The notes under the pieces were generated by a model that saw only the letters and a list, made by a program, of their open reading frames with translations, did no database searches and was not told where the DNA came from. The translations under genes were made by a program, and so were the position numbers. Shown here piece by piece: positions 1 through 12,614 of a stretch of DNA of 64,000 nt. Location of the stretch: the NCBI GenBank assembly GCA_026874595.1, contig CM049306.1, positions 84,348,142 to 84,412,141 on the forward strand, read 5' to 3'. This stretch comes from Sipunculus nudus. Its lineage: Eukaryota; Annelida; Sipuncula; Golfingiida; Sipunculidae. Within the stretch, counting starts at the first letter, position 1. Each line of letters starts with the position of its first letter.

Positions 1-1110
1 CTACTCAAGCCAAATTGTTCAATATTTCACAGAAATAATCTTTAATACCATCTCCCTCAATTTTGTTCCAATTGTTCAAGTTTGGTGAATTTTGGCCGAG
101 TTACAGGAATTGAACTTAGTCATCTGTCCAAAAAAGCACACTAAAATGACAGTCTCAGAAACGGCCAGAGCTATCATCACCAAATTTTTGCCAGTGTTGG
201 TCACATGAGTCATATATGAAATTCAGGTATTGGTGGCGCCACCTGAAATGACCTTTTTTTGTACGGGGGTCATTGGTCATCTGTACATTAATCCATAATT
301 TCTCAGGAATAGCAGGAGCTACCATTCCCAGATTTTATGCAATAATCTGTAACATATCAAATTTTGAGGGATTCAGCTTATTTTTTTGCTATCTGCATTT
401 ACTTAGATTTTATAGGGAAAAAGCTTCTTGTAGACGGTCCAGCCAAATTGTTCAATATTTTACATAAATGATCCCAGAGGCAAGCCCTCTCAAGTTTGTT
501 CAAATGGTTTGCATTTGATGAATTTTAGTGGAGTTACACAAATTTGAACAGTCATTTGACCAAGTAAGCATACTGACATAGTACTCTCAGAAGTGACAGA
601 AGCTAGCATTACCAGGTATTGTGCAAACGTTGGTCACATGACTCATATTTGAAATTGCAGATTTTGTGGTGCCATCTACATTGACCTGTTTTTTATGGGC
701 AAAAAACCTCCTAATATTAGCCTCTTTCAGCTTAATGATGAAACTGTCAAGTTGAATTGTTCAATTTTTCAAAAGAATTATCCTAGGACATGGTTCTTTC
801 AATTATATCAGAATATACTGAGTTTGTTGATTTTTGGTTGAGTTGTGAAAAGCTTTAGTTTGTCTTACGGCCATTATTATGTCTTTTTCAAACTGAGGAC
901 TGCAGTAGTGTTCTTCTACAAAATTATTATTTCAATTATATCTGCTGTAACATTGCACAAAAATTATTCTTAGGTGGCCTTTATTCAAGTTTACTAGAAT
1001 GATTTTTGGCTGAACTATTGGACCTTTAACAATGAAAGTACTGCATCTTTTATTATTCTAGATATTTTGATAAAAAGTTTATGAATATGTCGGCTAGAAA
1101 AAAAAATGTA
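1..1110. repeat. Interspersed repeat, tandem-monomer type (copy 1)
   Basis: No exon is visible. The text around 120..350 (a phrase beginning TCATCTGTCCAAAAAAGCA, then GGTGGCGCCACC at 232..243) recurs nearly word for word at 16255..16500 and, more loosely, at 15010..15180. Monomers of a few hundred bases recur with divergence at 400..700. This is the edge of a dispersed element that continues to the left of the window. All short open frames here are repeat sequence. Confidence 0.75.
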
Positions 1111-2100
1111 GCCAAAGTCTTTCAGTATGTGTAAACAGATATACCTACAAGCCAAGATTGAATCCGTATCTTTAAATAGGTTGAGAAACTGCCAACTGTT
1201 TCAGATTTGGGAACAGATCAAGAGTTCATTCAGTGCAGCCAGATATAGGTCAAGAGTTCAATCAGTGCAGCCAAGCACATGGCATGTGATCACCTCATGG
1301 GTGACATGTGAACACCTCATGGGCACCATGTGATCACTTCATGGGTGTCAAGCCCCTCAGGGCAGGGCCCCTGCATGAGCTTATGCAATGGTGTGGCTAC
1401 TATTTCAGATTTGGCAACAGGCTAGAGGTCAGTCTGGATCTATTTATAGCTTTTGCAGACTGCCAACTGTATCAGATTAGGCAACAGGTCAAGAGTTCAC
1501 TCAGTGCAGCCAGGTATGGGTCAGGAGTTTACTCAGTGCAGGAGCTGCATTCTATTTATAGCTTTGGCAGACTGCCAACTGTGTCAGATTATGCAACAGG
1601 TCAAGAGTTCACTCAGTGCAGCCAGGTACAGGTCAAAAGTTCACTCAGTCTAGCCAGGTGCAGGTCATGAGTTCACTCAGTGCAGTAGCCTGAGCAAGCA
1701 ATTTGTCACAGTTCACTCGGGTCAACAGCCTTTCTCACCTTAGCCTGGTCAGCCCCATGCATCAGACTCAAGGTAAGTTTGATGTATTGGCCTAATATTT
1801 TGACCTGTCTATGTGTCTTTGATGGCTCTCTCGCTCACAAGACAGGTGTTGCCACCTACCATGACTTTTGCACAGTGTGTGTCCCTGCGTTTTTCTCAGG
1901 AGGGGTTTGATATATCAGTCTGAAATTGGGCATATGTATATATCTCTGATAGCTTCATTGTATACAAGACTGGTGGTGCCAGCTACAATTTTTTTAGTGT
2001 TCTGTGCACCCATGCCAGAATTTCAGCAGAGTTTGTGTAATTGTTTCTTATTCAAATTGTTTAGTACTTGCATTGTTCATATACATGAAAAGTAATGGTC
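1110..2100. repeat. Interspersed repeat with short minisatellite core (copy 1)
   Basis: This stretch matches 16680..17730 closely, including paired short open frames at 1127 and 16707. Inside, a unit of about 30-45 bases built around GTCAAGAGTTCACTCAGTGC is repeated several times between 1220 and 1690, with interspersed copies of GACTGCCAACTGT. The 1780..2040 part carries degenerate monomers (GGTGGTGCCA, TTTGCACAGTGTG) like those in the Helentron-like element at 17737. It is non-coding. Confidence 0.75.
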
Positions 2101-2760
2101 CAGCATTGAAGCATTATACCTGGTGTATTTCCCAATGCATAGGTTCGCATTAGGCCTGTAGGCCTTGTTAATGAATTTTTTTCGTATTTTTCACCTTTGG
2201 GCTTGTGAGCGGGATATCTGTCAAAGGATTCACCATAGGATTTTTATTTTTTCGGTGAAGATGTATATTGACAAAATCTCGGTCAAGTTCGAAGATGGGT
2301 GACCTTGACCTATTTTTCTACGTTTTAGAGCTGATTATAGAAAAAACATTTAGAAGCTTATTTCTCAGGAACCATTGACTGGATTTTCACAATACTTACT
2401 ATGATCATAGGGACTGATGGTCTGTAACTACTGCACAAGGTTGGGGGTGCCACCTGCAATTTCTGATTTTTAATGAATTTTTCTTGGATTTTTTCAACTT
2501 TGGCCTTGTGAACGGGATATCTCTAAAAGGATTCACAATAGGAATTTTATTTCTTTGGTGAAGATGTATATCGACAAAATCTCGGCCAGTTTTGAAGATG
2601 GGTGACCTTGACCTACTTTTCAAGGTCACAGAGCTTATAATAGAATAAAACTTAGAAGCTTATTTTTCAGGAAGCATTTGGTGGATTGTTATGAATCATG
2701 GTACATACCTCTCCATTTTAAATTTATAACTGAGATATGTACAGATATACATCCATGTGA
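2100..2760. repeat. Tandem monomers with GACCTTGACC motif
   Basis: About 300-bp monomers are repeated here (2200..2450 and 2460..2720), each with GACCTTGACCTA followed by a stretch ending in TTTCAGGAA. The same monomers occur in reverse orientation at 13990..14650. There is no coding potential beyond chance open frames. Confidence 0.7.
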
Positions 2761-3016
2761 GAACAGATATTTAGTACTTGTTACTGTTACCACCTCTAAA
2801 CACTGTTCTTTTGGCTGAGGGCTTTTGTCAGCTTCTGCTGATATTCTAGTTTATGATTATAATCTTCAGGTGATGATTATAGGCTGCTTACCTGAACTAA
2901 TTAAGTGCAGTACACATGCCCTGTCAATATTTCATCATCATAGTGGCATTTTAATAGCATTGATTTTTTCTGCGATCTTGCCAATGTTTTACCAAATCAC
3001 TGGGGATATAGAATAC

Positions 3017-3064
<48 letters not shown>

Positions 3065-4343
3065 TTTCATACCTTAGGCTTGTTTAGAGGTATGGCATGC
3101 TGTAAAATTGTACAAAAAATGCGCTATATGGCATTGATTTTTACTTTTTCATACTTTTCCAGACAATTTTATACTTTTTTCTGGTAAGGTTTTTATACTT
3201 TTTTCTGTTGAACTCAGAGTGGCAGCACTGTGTTGGATCCTGGGTCTGTTCAAAGACTGCTTTATCAAAAAAAAACAATTTCGAAGGGGTTTTATACATT
3301 TCTGTAATCCTGTAAGGTGACTCCTATATTATTTGGTCAGTGAATACCTGTAACCATGATTACTAGTAGATGAACATTTAACTGTTAGCTCATGTATAAA
3401 GGCACCCAGAGTATGTGTAAAGGAGGATCATTGTGCCATATAGTAATGTAGAAGTTTCTCCAGTCAAAACTGTGCTGCTGTTCCAGTGGTATCTTTACAA
3501 CATAGGAGGGCTGTATTGCTAGTACTTAATAAAGACAGGGTTGCATGAAATGAAAAGAAAAATGTATATCAGATTCTTCCTTTTAGGATTACAAAGTAAA
3601 CCCAAAAATGTGACATTGTTTGGTGAATCTTTTCAGTAAACTATTAAGTATTACTCCCACATTGTTGGAAACTTTCTTTCCTTTACATGAACTGTAATCA
3701 ACTTTCGTTTGCAAAATGCTATACATGTACTCCATTTAATAGGTTGTGTGTGCATGAAATAATTTGTTAATTACATTTTGTATTGTTCTGATTTTGCCAT
3801 ATATGACCAGACTATTCATGGTTATTAAAACAGTGTTTGCTCAGTTTCTGTGCACACAACAAAACTAACTAGTTTGAGTTTGACCCACTGACTTTAAATG
3901 GGGTTACTCCCATATCCTCATGGATGAAATGACTCTAACTCCATGGATGAAATGGACAAAAGTTTTAGAAAAGCTTGTTTGTTTGTTTAACATTATATAG
4001 TTTGATGAATGTATGCACATTTTTGCATATTTTTAGTAAAATATAATGTTGAATTTCATTTTCTCCCTTCTCTGCATAGGTGTACCTCCCATGGGGTACT
4101 TTGTCTTTAAGGCAGTTTAGCATTTTCTGCAGTATTGTGTTACAAAATAGGAAACAACAACAATTTTCTCTGTCATTTGCAGGATTGATGAATGCCATTT
4201 GGATGATGTATTTATAAAGGATTTGATGTTGTTCTGACAACAAGCACCAGTACGCAGCCACACTTATTAAAGAGATTTGTTAATGTATGTTTATTTATCA
4301 GATTATCAGACCACTGTTATAGCGTTTATACATATGCTTGTAG
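2760..4343. other. Probable intron of the plus-strand gene; (TA)n microsatellite
   Basis: This is AT-rich non-coding sequence immediately 5' of the terminal exon at 4344, so it is probably intronic. It holds a (TA)n microsatellite at about 3021..3059. I see no exon with a convincing frame. The acceptor TTGTAG lies at 4338..4343. Confidence 0.5.
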
Positions 4344-5952
4344 GCATCAGTATGAGGCTGCAGTGCTGAAGGCCAAACATGACCATGAGATGAAGGACTG
4401 CCGCATGAAGGTCTACAATCAGATCAGTCAGAAGAGTTACAGCTCAGAACCAGCAGCTGTACAGCAGCTAGATTCCATGTACCCACAGCCTGATGGCTCC
4501 GGCTATGCCTCGCTGATGCAGCCTCCCCAGTACATGTCAGGGGTTGGAGGGGCACCCCATGTCGGCATGCAGCAGTACTACCCTGGGTACGTACCCGGTC
4601 ATCCCAGCATACCGCCGCAATACCCCAGCCATCAGTCATCGTACGGAGCTGTCAACATGATGGGCATGTCTAATCCATGTCTGCAAGGCCAGTTATACAC
4701 AGATGTTCATGGGTTCCCCAACAGAGATGCTAGTCAGTACCATAATCCTAATCTAGTTGGAGGACCTGTTTCATATCCCCCTCATCAGAGTGCTCATAGT
4801 TACGAGTTAAATAAAATTTTCGGACAGCCACATGATGGTAGCCTGCAACCAGGTGACTTCCAAGGGTTAAACAAGGCTGACAGGGAAGAGCTTATATATA
4901 GGTTATCTTTAGTATTTAATAAAAGGCACGATGATGGTAGCAGTGCAGCTGCCGGGATGCCCTTCTATGATGGAGCATCAGACCACAGCCAGCACTCGGC
5001 CACAGATTCTACATTAGCCAGTAGTGCTTCAGTGAAGCAAAGTCATGTGATGCCCGAGGTTCAGGCCATAGCTAACTTGGAACAAAAGGATCGGGCCCAT
5101 GCAGGTGCTCAAGTGATGTATGGACAGGTGGTAGGTGAGGAAGTGAGGCAACCTCCATCATATGCACAGACAATAACAAGTATCAGTGATATTCGACCAC
5201 AGGATTCACATGAACAAGCTTACGTTCAGACAGGGGGTGACCCAAACCAGATGGGTCTCCGGAGGACTCAAAGCCTAAAAGACAGGAGTAAACCATCTGT
5301 TGATTCATATGTACAGTCTGGGAAAAATTCCCCCCAGACGTCACCCAAAATGCAGAGGAAGCTCTCTGCAGTAGCTGCCCATCTGGGTCAGCAGGTCCAG
5401 GTAGCTGCAGCCCCAAGTCAAGTACAACCCAGTATAGTACAGCCGGGAGCCGCGGCTGCAGGCATGCTGCCAGTGATGCAGCCTGGTCAGACTCCACAGA
5501 CCCCCCTCCCACCACAGTACGTTGCCCCAGTGCAGCACCAGATGTCCTCCAGCACCCAGCAAGGCCTTCCATATTCTGTTCAATTTTCTATGCAGCAGCT
5601 CCAAGGATACCCCAGCCTCCCCCAGCAAGGGATGCCGTATGGACATGGTGCTCTATACCCCCAGCCTTCCTACTCCTTACCCCCACAACCCACCCCAACA
5701 CAGCACCCCTACATGGCCCCTCAGATGGTCCCATTTGCCCCGCCACAAGTAGCTCCGGCCGCAGCCGCAGCAACACCGCTTGCTTTCCAACAGATCCCCC
5801 AGCAGCATATACCTGCTCCCCAGGTTTTGGTGCCACCTGGTGCCCAGCCACAACAGCCAACCGCGGTGATACCTCCCGGTAACCTGGGCGTGCCGGCCCA
5901 GCCGCTCCCACAACAGCTTCCACCAGGGTTAACACCAACTAGTATGGCATAA
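4344..5952 (+). CDS. C-terminal exon of an unrecognised Pro/Gln/Ser-rich protein (partial)
   Basis: An open frame of 535 codons runs from the splice acceptor TTGTAG at 4338..4343 to a TAA at 5950. The first base completes a codon split by the intron, and translation continues with HQYEAAVLKAKHDHEMKD. That opening is charged and heptad-like, so it may be the end of a coiled coil. The rest is low complexity: Tyr/Pro/Gln/Met-rich (residues about 35-150), a short helix-like segment NKADREELIYRLSLVFNKRH (about 175-195), a Ser/Thr-rich part with possible basophilic kinase sites (LRRTQSLKDRS) and SP/TSP motifs (about 310-340), then a Pro/Gln/Ala-rich tail with poly-Ala runs. GC content is far above the flanks, which supports real coding. 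It has no transmembrane segment or catalytic motif. It looks like the disordered tail of a large scaffold or regulatory protein. I could not name the family. Upstream exons lie outside the window or were not recognised. Confidence 0.85.
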
Positions 5953-7683
5953 AGATGTGACATCCGCAGGGTCAGCGGTTTTATTTTGTGCTTAAAAATG
6001 AAACATTAAGTTGCAATGGCTCAGGAAACCCTATTAGTTTTCCACTGTATTGCATACTAACTTTGGCATGGCATCAGATATATGAAAATAAGCATTTTAT
6101 TTTAAAATGATTAAATATCTGTGCATGTTGCATTGAATTTATGCTGGGATAGGTCACCCAGTGGTTTAAACTGTGATTTAATTGAACATGCCTCATGAAC
6201 AAAGATAGACACTCCGCACAAATATTCAAATCTTGAAATGTGGGGTTACTGGGGTATAGCTATTGCTTGAGCAGTTGATTGAACCAAAACTGTTCCATTT
6301 TAATTAAAGCTGGTGCTATTAATATGAACTTTGTAACTTCAGATTGTGCTTTGATAGCACTGGACAGTGTATTTTTTGTCTTAGTTTTATTATGTAAAAG
6401 TTATTAAATTACAGTTGAATTTTTGTGGAAAATAGACTCAGAAATACACAGCCTTAATACATGTAGCAACCTGTGTACTGACAGGAGCATGAGAATCAAT
6501 GATGGACAGCATAGTAAGAAGAAAATGTTACGGGGGTAGAATAAAGCACCTCACATTAGTGACCTTAGTGACGATAATGTGATACCACGTGGAAACATGC
6601 ACACTGTATTGGTGACAATAGGACGGCAAGGTTGTTTGCATTTATTCCCACAAAACAAAATCTTGTTGTGGTTTATTTGAAGTGCTACATATGATAATCA
6701 AGGAGATTGTGGTTTTATGTGACAGTTGTTACAGGTGAATGAATGGTCAAGGGTTATAATGTTCAACTGCATGCGTTAGGAAGTTCCTGAAACAGGGTAA
6801 AGATGTACAAATTTCATCATACTCTTGTATACAGGTGGGCAAGAACGCTCTCAGTTTAAGCAATGGCCAATACATTGGTCTTTTATTGTCAAAATATTTA
6901 TTGTTATAAACTCAGTGGTGCTTAAGATTACTGTGAAAAGCCATCTCAGTGTCCTATGTAAGGTTCACTGGTGGACTTCCTCCCAAATTTGCAGTAGCAT
7001 TTTATTTTATGAAGTATGCCAGTGCTTAAGTGGTAACAGTGTAAGCAGACGCGTGTTTGTTCACATCCTTTCGCTCATCAACTTGATGCTGCCTAGTATG
7101 TTAATGCATTTATCAGCAAAAAGGGTAGAATATCACATTTATTAACAGCAAATGTGCCTGATACCTTTCATTCGTTGACATAATGCGGCAGTACAACTTG
7201 CCCAAGGCTCGATTTTGCATCGTTTAATATAACTTCATTGTGTCTCTCTAAACCCCCTGCTGCTGTCATTTTGCCCTGGCTGTGCCCACTACAATGAAGA
7301 GTTATGTAGATTCTGATATTATAGCATTCTGTTGACCATTGGTCTGCAGAAGTTCAGGAAGAACTGCGCTGCCATAAAGAAAGCATTCTGTGTGAGAATG
7401 ATTTTACTACCATTCAGTATTGTTTGAACCCAGACAAGATGTACAGTTATTACACACATCCTGCGTTTGTTGCCTCTGTTGTAAAATGTCCATTTAGCAT
7501 TGTGTTGGGTTTGTCCATCATATTATACATATGCAAACACTTTAGTTGACAACTTCACCATGTTTTTAATGAGTGGTTATTCAGAGGCAGGCTTGATTAC
7601 AGAGCTGTACAACTTGTTGCTCTGTAGCTTTTGGCCAATATTAAATATCATCACCTGCATTGTGTCTGTGATTTGTGAATAAA
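5953..7683 (+). other. 3' UTR of the plus-strand gene, with poly(A) signal
   Basis: A non-repetitive, AT-rich stretch follows the stop codon. It ends at AATAAA (7678..7683), followed about 20 bases later by a T/G-rich tract (TGTTTGTCTTTTG) as expected for a cleavage site. An earlier AATAAA at about 6539 could give a short form. Recognisable repeats begin just after 7700, consistent with this being the transcript end. Confidence 0.65.
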
Positions 7684-7699
7684 CCAAGTCTTTATATAT

Positions 7700-8957
7700 T
7701 GAATGTTTGTCTTTTGATTCTTGCTCAGTTGACGTAAAGAAGGGTGATTCTTTAACTCAGATGACATTCCATCCCTCCCAAATTCACTATAAATATACTA
7801 ACCAACATTAAGTAAACAAACATTACAAGCTCTGAAACAGTAGGAGCTTGCAGTACTAAATTTTATTCAAATGTTGGTCTCATGACTCGTATTTGAAACC
7901 GAGGTTATTTGTGGCACCACCTGCATCTACCTTTTTTACAGAGGATCCCCAAGTAATTTTAGCCTTTTTCGGACAATAACTTGAAAATCTTTTTTACAAA
8001 ACTGTCAGACCAAACATTTAAATATTTCACAAGTATTAGGCCTAAGGGAGGGCATTATTATAATAGAAAGCTGAAGCTAGTCTGTGGCCAAGTAAGCCTG
8101 TATCAAACTGAGGGCTGCAATTAGGGACAGATCCAGGATGTAGGAAAAGGAGGGGTCAAAAACAGGAGGGCAGTCCGGACCACCCCCACCCCCCACCTCT
8201 GGATCCGCTTCTGACAAAAGTTTTCTTCTGCAAAGCTGCTGTGTCAAATTATTTAACACTGCACAAAAAATATGGTCTTTGTTCAGATTTGCACAATGAC
8301 TTTGGCAGAATTATTGGACCTTAATATTAGGACTGTGAGATATTAGGGTTGACCAGTGGCGTCAATTTATCTTCAAGGGGGGGGGGGGGGGGGGGGTTGA
8401 GGGCCACTCCCAGGCGTCGAAAGGTAATTAAACTTTTTTGTAACCATACATATATACCTTCTATTGTCTCTACTAATATATGTCATTTCCAATATAAAAA
8501 TAATATTCTAGGAAATTGGAGTGTAATCAAACTTTTTTATTATAAACCATATATATATGCCTTCTATTGTCTCTGTGACAGATTCCAAATGCATTACAAC
8601 CAAGTATAAGGTACTGAATGATTTGGCAGGCCTGAGATACAGCTTAAGGTTAACTTAATACTGATTTCTTTAGGAACCTCCGGTCCTCTCAGTTCAGCCA
8701 AGTCAATTCCAATTCCATGACCGCAATATTTCAATTGGTTAAGGAAGCACTATATTAATATATATATATATATATCAGGGATTATTCTAGGCCCTTTTTA
8801 GGGCCGAATTTCTGCCCCTTCCCCCTTGCAAAATTTTTGTTATTTGTACAAAATTCCCCTCTCCAACAACAAAAGGTCCCCCTTACCTATTAAATTACGT
8901 TAAAAAAATCCCCAATCAGTAAGTAAAGGCCCCAAGTTATAATACCTAGAATAACCC

Positions 8958-9029
<72 letters not shown>

Positions 9030-9030
9030 A
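7700..9030. repeat. Degenerate repeats, poly-G and (TA)n tracts
   Basis: 7820..8000 resembles the 1..700 repeat family. 8106..8215 carries a fragment of the type GGACAGATCCAGGA / CTCTGGATCCGC, seen in many TIR elements. A run of about 19 G is at 8378..8396. (TA)n tracts are at about 8756..8776 and 8961..9025. No coding sequence was found. Confidence 0.6.
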
Positions 9031-9117
9031 GTATGTAAAATGTCAGGTAGGTCTACACGGCATCGGACCGACATAAATAATAATATAAGTTAGACTCGAT
9101 CGCTTTTACTTTTTATA

Positions 9118-9265
9118 GTCCATTTCACTACCTGCTGTCCACCTGTTTTTTGTAGATGATTTTCTTAAAAAAAATTATATTTTTCAATATTTTCCAAGAA
9201 AATATATGGAAGAGACAACCTAATATGGCAGTTAAGAATTTACATTTTACTTTTTATTCTGTTTA
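9118..9265 (+). mobile_element. Truncated MITE copy (GTCCATTTCACC end)
   Basis: The end beginning GTCCATTTCACTACCTGCTG, preceded by TA, matches the left end and first 130 bases of the complete element at 42019..42551. The remainder is missing. Confidence 0.65.
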
Positions 9266-9675
9266 TCAGTTCTGTTCTCTCAACATACATAAAGTCGAAC
9301 AGGAACGAGTGCACAAATTCTGACTGTTACCATCGATATCGAGAACGCTCTATATAACTGTCCATTGTCCATGACTACATAATAATTAAATAATGTTGTA
9401 CCTCAGTACATTGTAGCGTTTTCATTGGCATGCTGTCAGTAAAGCGGAATGTGGAAACAGCGTCTTGTGTGAGAAAACCTCGCTGGTTCTTCATTTCTCC
9501 ACCAGATGTCAGTCTCTATAGATAAGGCGGATTTCTTTTGAAGATTTGGGAACCAGTCAATAGTCTGTTACCCGAACTCATAGTATAGCCTATATCTACA
9601 GCTTGCTTATCAGATAAGGATATAAGCCTGGTACTAGTCTATATTAAAAAACATGGATGTACTTCCGGGTCAAAT

Positions 9676-9930
9676 TTAAATTACACGGCCATCTAGAGTT
9701 GAAACAAGTCTATATGCTTTTAGCGCTATTTCCGCTTCCGTTATACACAGAATATAAAAATTTGATTTTGCATGTGGATTTTTAACTGATTTTTCCAGTG
9801 TTTCTGGTAGTTCATGTAATTTCCACCAGGTGACGCTATGTCGAGCACGTTTCTTGATCAATGGCGTCTCCTTTGAAACACAGGCTGACGACATTTTCAA
9901 GTTGTTGTGGTAACTTCGCCAAATCTGCAT
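9676..9930 (-). CDS. Possible exon, coding-looking, unknown
   Basis: An 84-codon open frame lies in a non-repetitive stretch. From an internal Met its sequence (MSSACVSKETPLIKKRARH, then a Trp-Trp pair) looks more protein-like than neighbouring chance frames, and the local CpG and GC levels are raised around 9830..9910. Only a weak GT follows, and I found no partner exon downstream on the minus strand. It could be the first exon of a gene, a decayed exon or chance. No function can be proposed. Confidence 0.2.
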   Translation of the reverse strand: MQIWRSYHNNLKMSSACVSKETPLIKKRARHSVTWWKLHELPETLEKSVKNPHAKSNFYILCITEAEIALKAYRLVSTLDGRVI

Positions 9931-10098
9931 GACCTGACAAGACTCAGAGTAATCATTTGCTTCAGTTAAACTTTAATATTTTTAATATTCATTTAATGCA
10001 GTGTCGTTAAGTTAATGCTCAGTTTGAATCCTTCTGCTTTGCAAAGTTCATAACTGTTTCGATGGACAGTTAATAATAATATTAATAATATTAATATA

Positions 10099-10200
10099 GT
10101 CCATCTCTGGACCCTTGTGTCCTATGTTGGACCTGATGGACGGACACTAACGTGTCCGTCCATCAGGTCTAACATAGGACACAAGGGTCCAGAGATGGAC
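10099..10200. repeat. Near-perfect palindrome, 49-bp arms, 4-base loop
   Basis: The left arm 10099..10147 (starting GTCCATCTCTGGACCC) and right arm 10152..10200 are reverse complements with a single G/T-type mismatch, separated by TAAC. TTAATAT-type sequence flanks both sides. It is probably a small foldback MITE. I see no target-site duplication that can be told apart from the AT-rich flanks. Confidence 0.85.
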
Positions 10201-11135
10201 AAATATTAATATAATTACATATCAGAATTCTGGATCTCCTAATATCGATAATTTGAAAAAATTATGAAATGTCCTACTGTCAATCAGCTGTTAGCTGCGT
10301 CCAGGTTAAACGGTGAAAGACAATTATAGACTAGTAGTAGTATACTTTTGCATGATCTAAGGCTAAAAAAAAAAGTTAGGGTTCTCAGGCACCTCGCTGT
10401 CAATTTTACCCTCGCATTAAAACTTTTGATTTTAATTTTCAAAAGAAACTTACCAATTTTGAGCTCCAGCTGCTTGGACATATCTTTCAAGAAGATAATA
10501 AATTTTGATAAGTTTCCTTTGTTATGTATAGCACTTGCTTTAACCTGTTTAGCAAAACAGTTCTGTTATTATCTTACTTTTCCCTGATCATATGACATTT
10601 TTATCGAAACATACAAAAAAAGTGCCTGAGAAGTGCGAACACTTTTTTTTGGCCTATTTAGTGACCTGTTGCTAACTGGCATAACTCGTACTTATTTTTA
10701 CCTTTGAATAAAGTTTGTCTTATTTTGAGTGGATCTTATTAAAAAATGTTAATTTTGATGAAATCCTTATTTAAGTAAGTTGGATCGATGGGTGAGCAAG
10801 TTTTTAGGCAGGTCTTCTGACCTTGGCACTCTTGAACACTGAATGCGAGTAAATATGGTTACTAATAACAATTTTCAATTCCAGACATACCGCACATCAT
10901 ACAGTCAGGTAAAGTTTATACATCACCAAAGTTAGAATGTAAAAGTAAAATATTGATGATCAAAGATTGTTGCATTAAATGTTGAGTTTTACAGAAATAA
11001 ATCCAGTTAATTCATAAACACAAAAATGAATTTATTCATTTTATTAATGAAAGGCCTGTTGCAGTATTGGCATGCTCATGATTATTCAGAAGTTCAAGAA
11101 AGTATAGTTCGGTAATTTTCTGGTAATTTTCTGGA

Positions 11136-12614
11136 TTTTTAGCTCAGCTGACTGTAAGTCATCTGAGCTATAGTCGTGGTCCTTTGTCCATCGTCCGTCC
11201 GTCTGGCCGTCCGTCCGTCCATTAACAGGGCACGTTTTAAAACCGTTGGACCTACGAATCCAAAATTCTGCATTCCATTAGATGTCCCCAAATCTCCTAC
11301 CATACCGAAAATTGGGTCATTAGGACTTCGTTCCTATTTCGGTGAATAAAATTAAGCATGTACTGAAAACTCCAATGTGCAAAACTTTTTAATAGGGATT
11401 CAAGGAATAATCTTGTAGATGCCATGTTGTGGCATTATTTTCTTTTAAATTCAGTTTAAACATTTGATTTAAAAATACTAAAATATATGTGTATGCATAA
11501 TATGACCCAATATGAGCTACAATCTGGATATATAATGATTGCAACTTAGAATTCTTATATTTTAACTTATATTTTCAGTTTTTTATTTCAAATTTATAAC
11601 ACTTGTGAATAAAAAAATGAATCAGTTAAAAACTATTAATGGAAAAAGTGGATATGCTAAAAAAAATAGGCTTATATATAAACTTAAATGCATTCTTCCC
11701 TTGAAAGTTAAATAAAGGTATTAGTCCATTCTGTCCACTTGCCTGTCCATCTGTACATTTTTCATATGCATCACAGTATCTCAAAACTTTTACTGTTTTT
11801 CTTCATGACAGTCTTGTCAGAGTATTAGTTTGCAATCATATATTTAGAACTTTACTATAACCAAGTAGGAGGGCCCCTTTCCTCTTAGCTTCTCATATGC
11901 TTATATATATGAAAAACATTACAATAGAATATTTTTTATATTTTGCAGTTGCAAAGTTTTCAAACTTAAGCTGGGCGCCGTGACCCATGGGTCCTTTGTT
12001 TATATTCTGGATTCTCAAAATCATTGTTTGGCTAAAACTGAATAAATACCAGACATGGTGCGAATACTTGCAAATGTATTTGAATACAAATATGAATATG
12101 TACTCCATTATAAAATTTCTTGCATAAGAATGGGAATTCAGGTAAAAATGAAAGTATTTGAATACCAGTGCAAATACTTTCAAAATGTATTCATGAATGT
12201 ATTCATGAATATATTCTATAATATTATTTTAATTATCATTTCAGTTATATTTTATTTTAAAAAATCATATGATTCTCTTATCATTTTTTTTTTATAAAAA
12301 TTATATTTGGCACAATATTTGTTATTAAATTTTAATAAATAGTTAAACTCTTTATCTTATATGTGCTGCTTATCAGTTATATGGCCAAGTCAAAATCTGT
12401 ATGACAATAGCTTTCCATTTGTTAATAAAATAAATGAAATCAATCTCTTCCCTGTCTCCAAAGAAACTATCAAAATCATACATAAGCTAAACACCAGCAA
12501 CTCATAATACAGCTTATATTTATTTCCACACAAAACCAGCATCTGCCTCATTTCAAAATCATATTTTTTTATCATATATAACAGCTGAGCGCCGTGACCC
12601 ATAGGTCCCTTGTT
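11136..12614 (-). mobile_element. Helentron-like element, AACAAGGG/AGCTCAG family, reversed
   Basis: Read on the minus strand, the element begins near 12614 with AACAAGGGACCTATGGGTC and the subterminal motif GCTCAGCTG. It ends with a GGAC-rich tract and a stem-loop at 11141..11169 (arms AGCTCAGCTGACT and AGTCATCTGAGCT) followed by poly-A. A second 5' end (12001..11968) suggests a nested or doubled copy. The internal text around 12000..12300 is shared with 25930..26200 and 30220..30450. It is non-autonomous: no Rep/helicase frame is present. Confidence 0.65.

Larger units (their letters stand above)
9266..11135. other. Non-repetitive AT-rich region with one large hairpin
   Basis: Apart from the tentative exon at 9676 and the hairpin at 10099, I see nothing I can name. 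TTTTT/AAAAA runs and short chance frames are present (10284..10587). Confidence 0.4.

Noticed and set aside
5183-5938. Several long minus-strand and shifted-frame ORFs inside the 4344..5952 exon
   Set aside because: They are shadows of a GC-rich, Pro/Gln-coding exon; their Trp/Gly-rich content is the expected complement.
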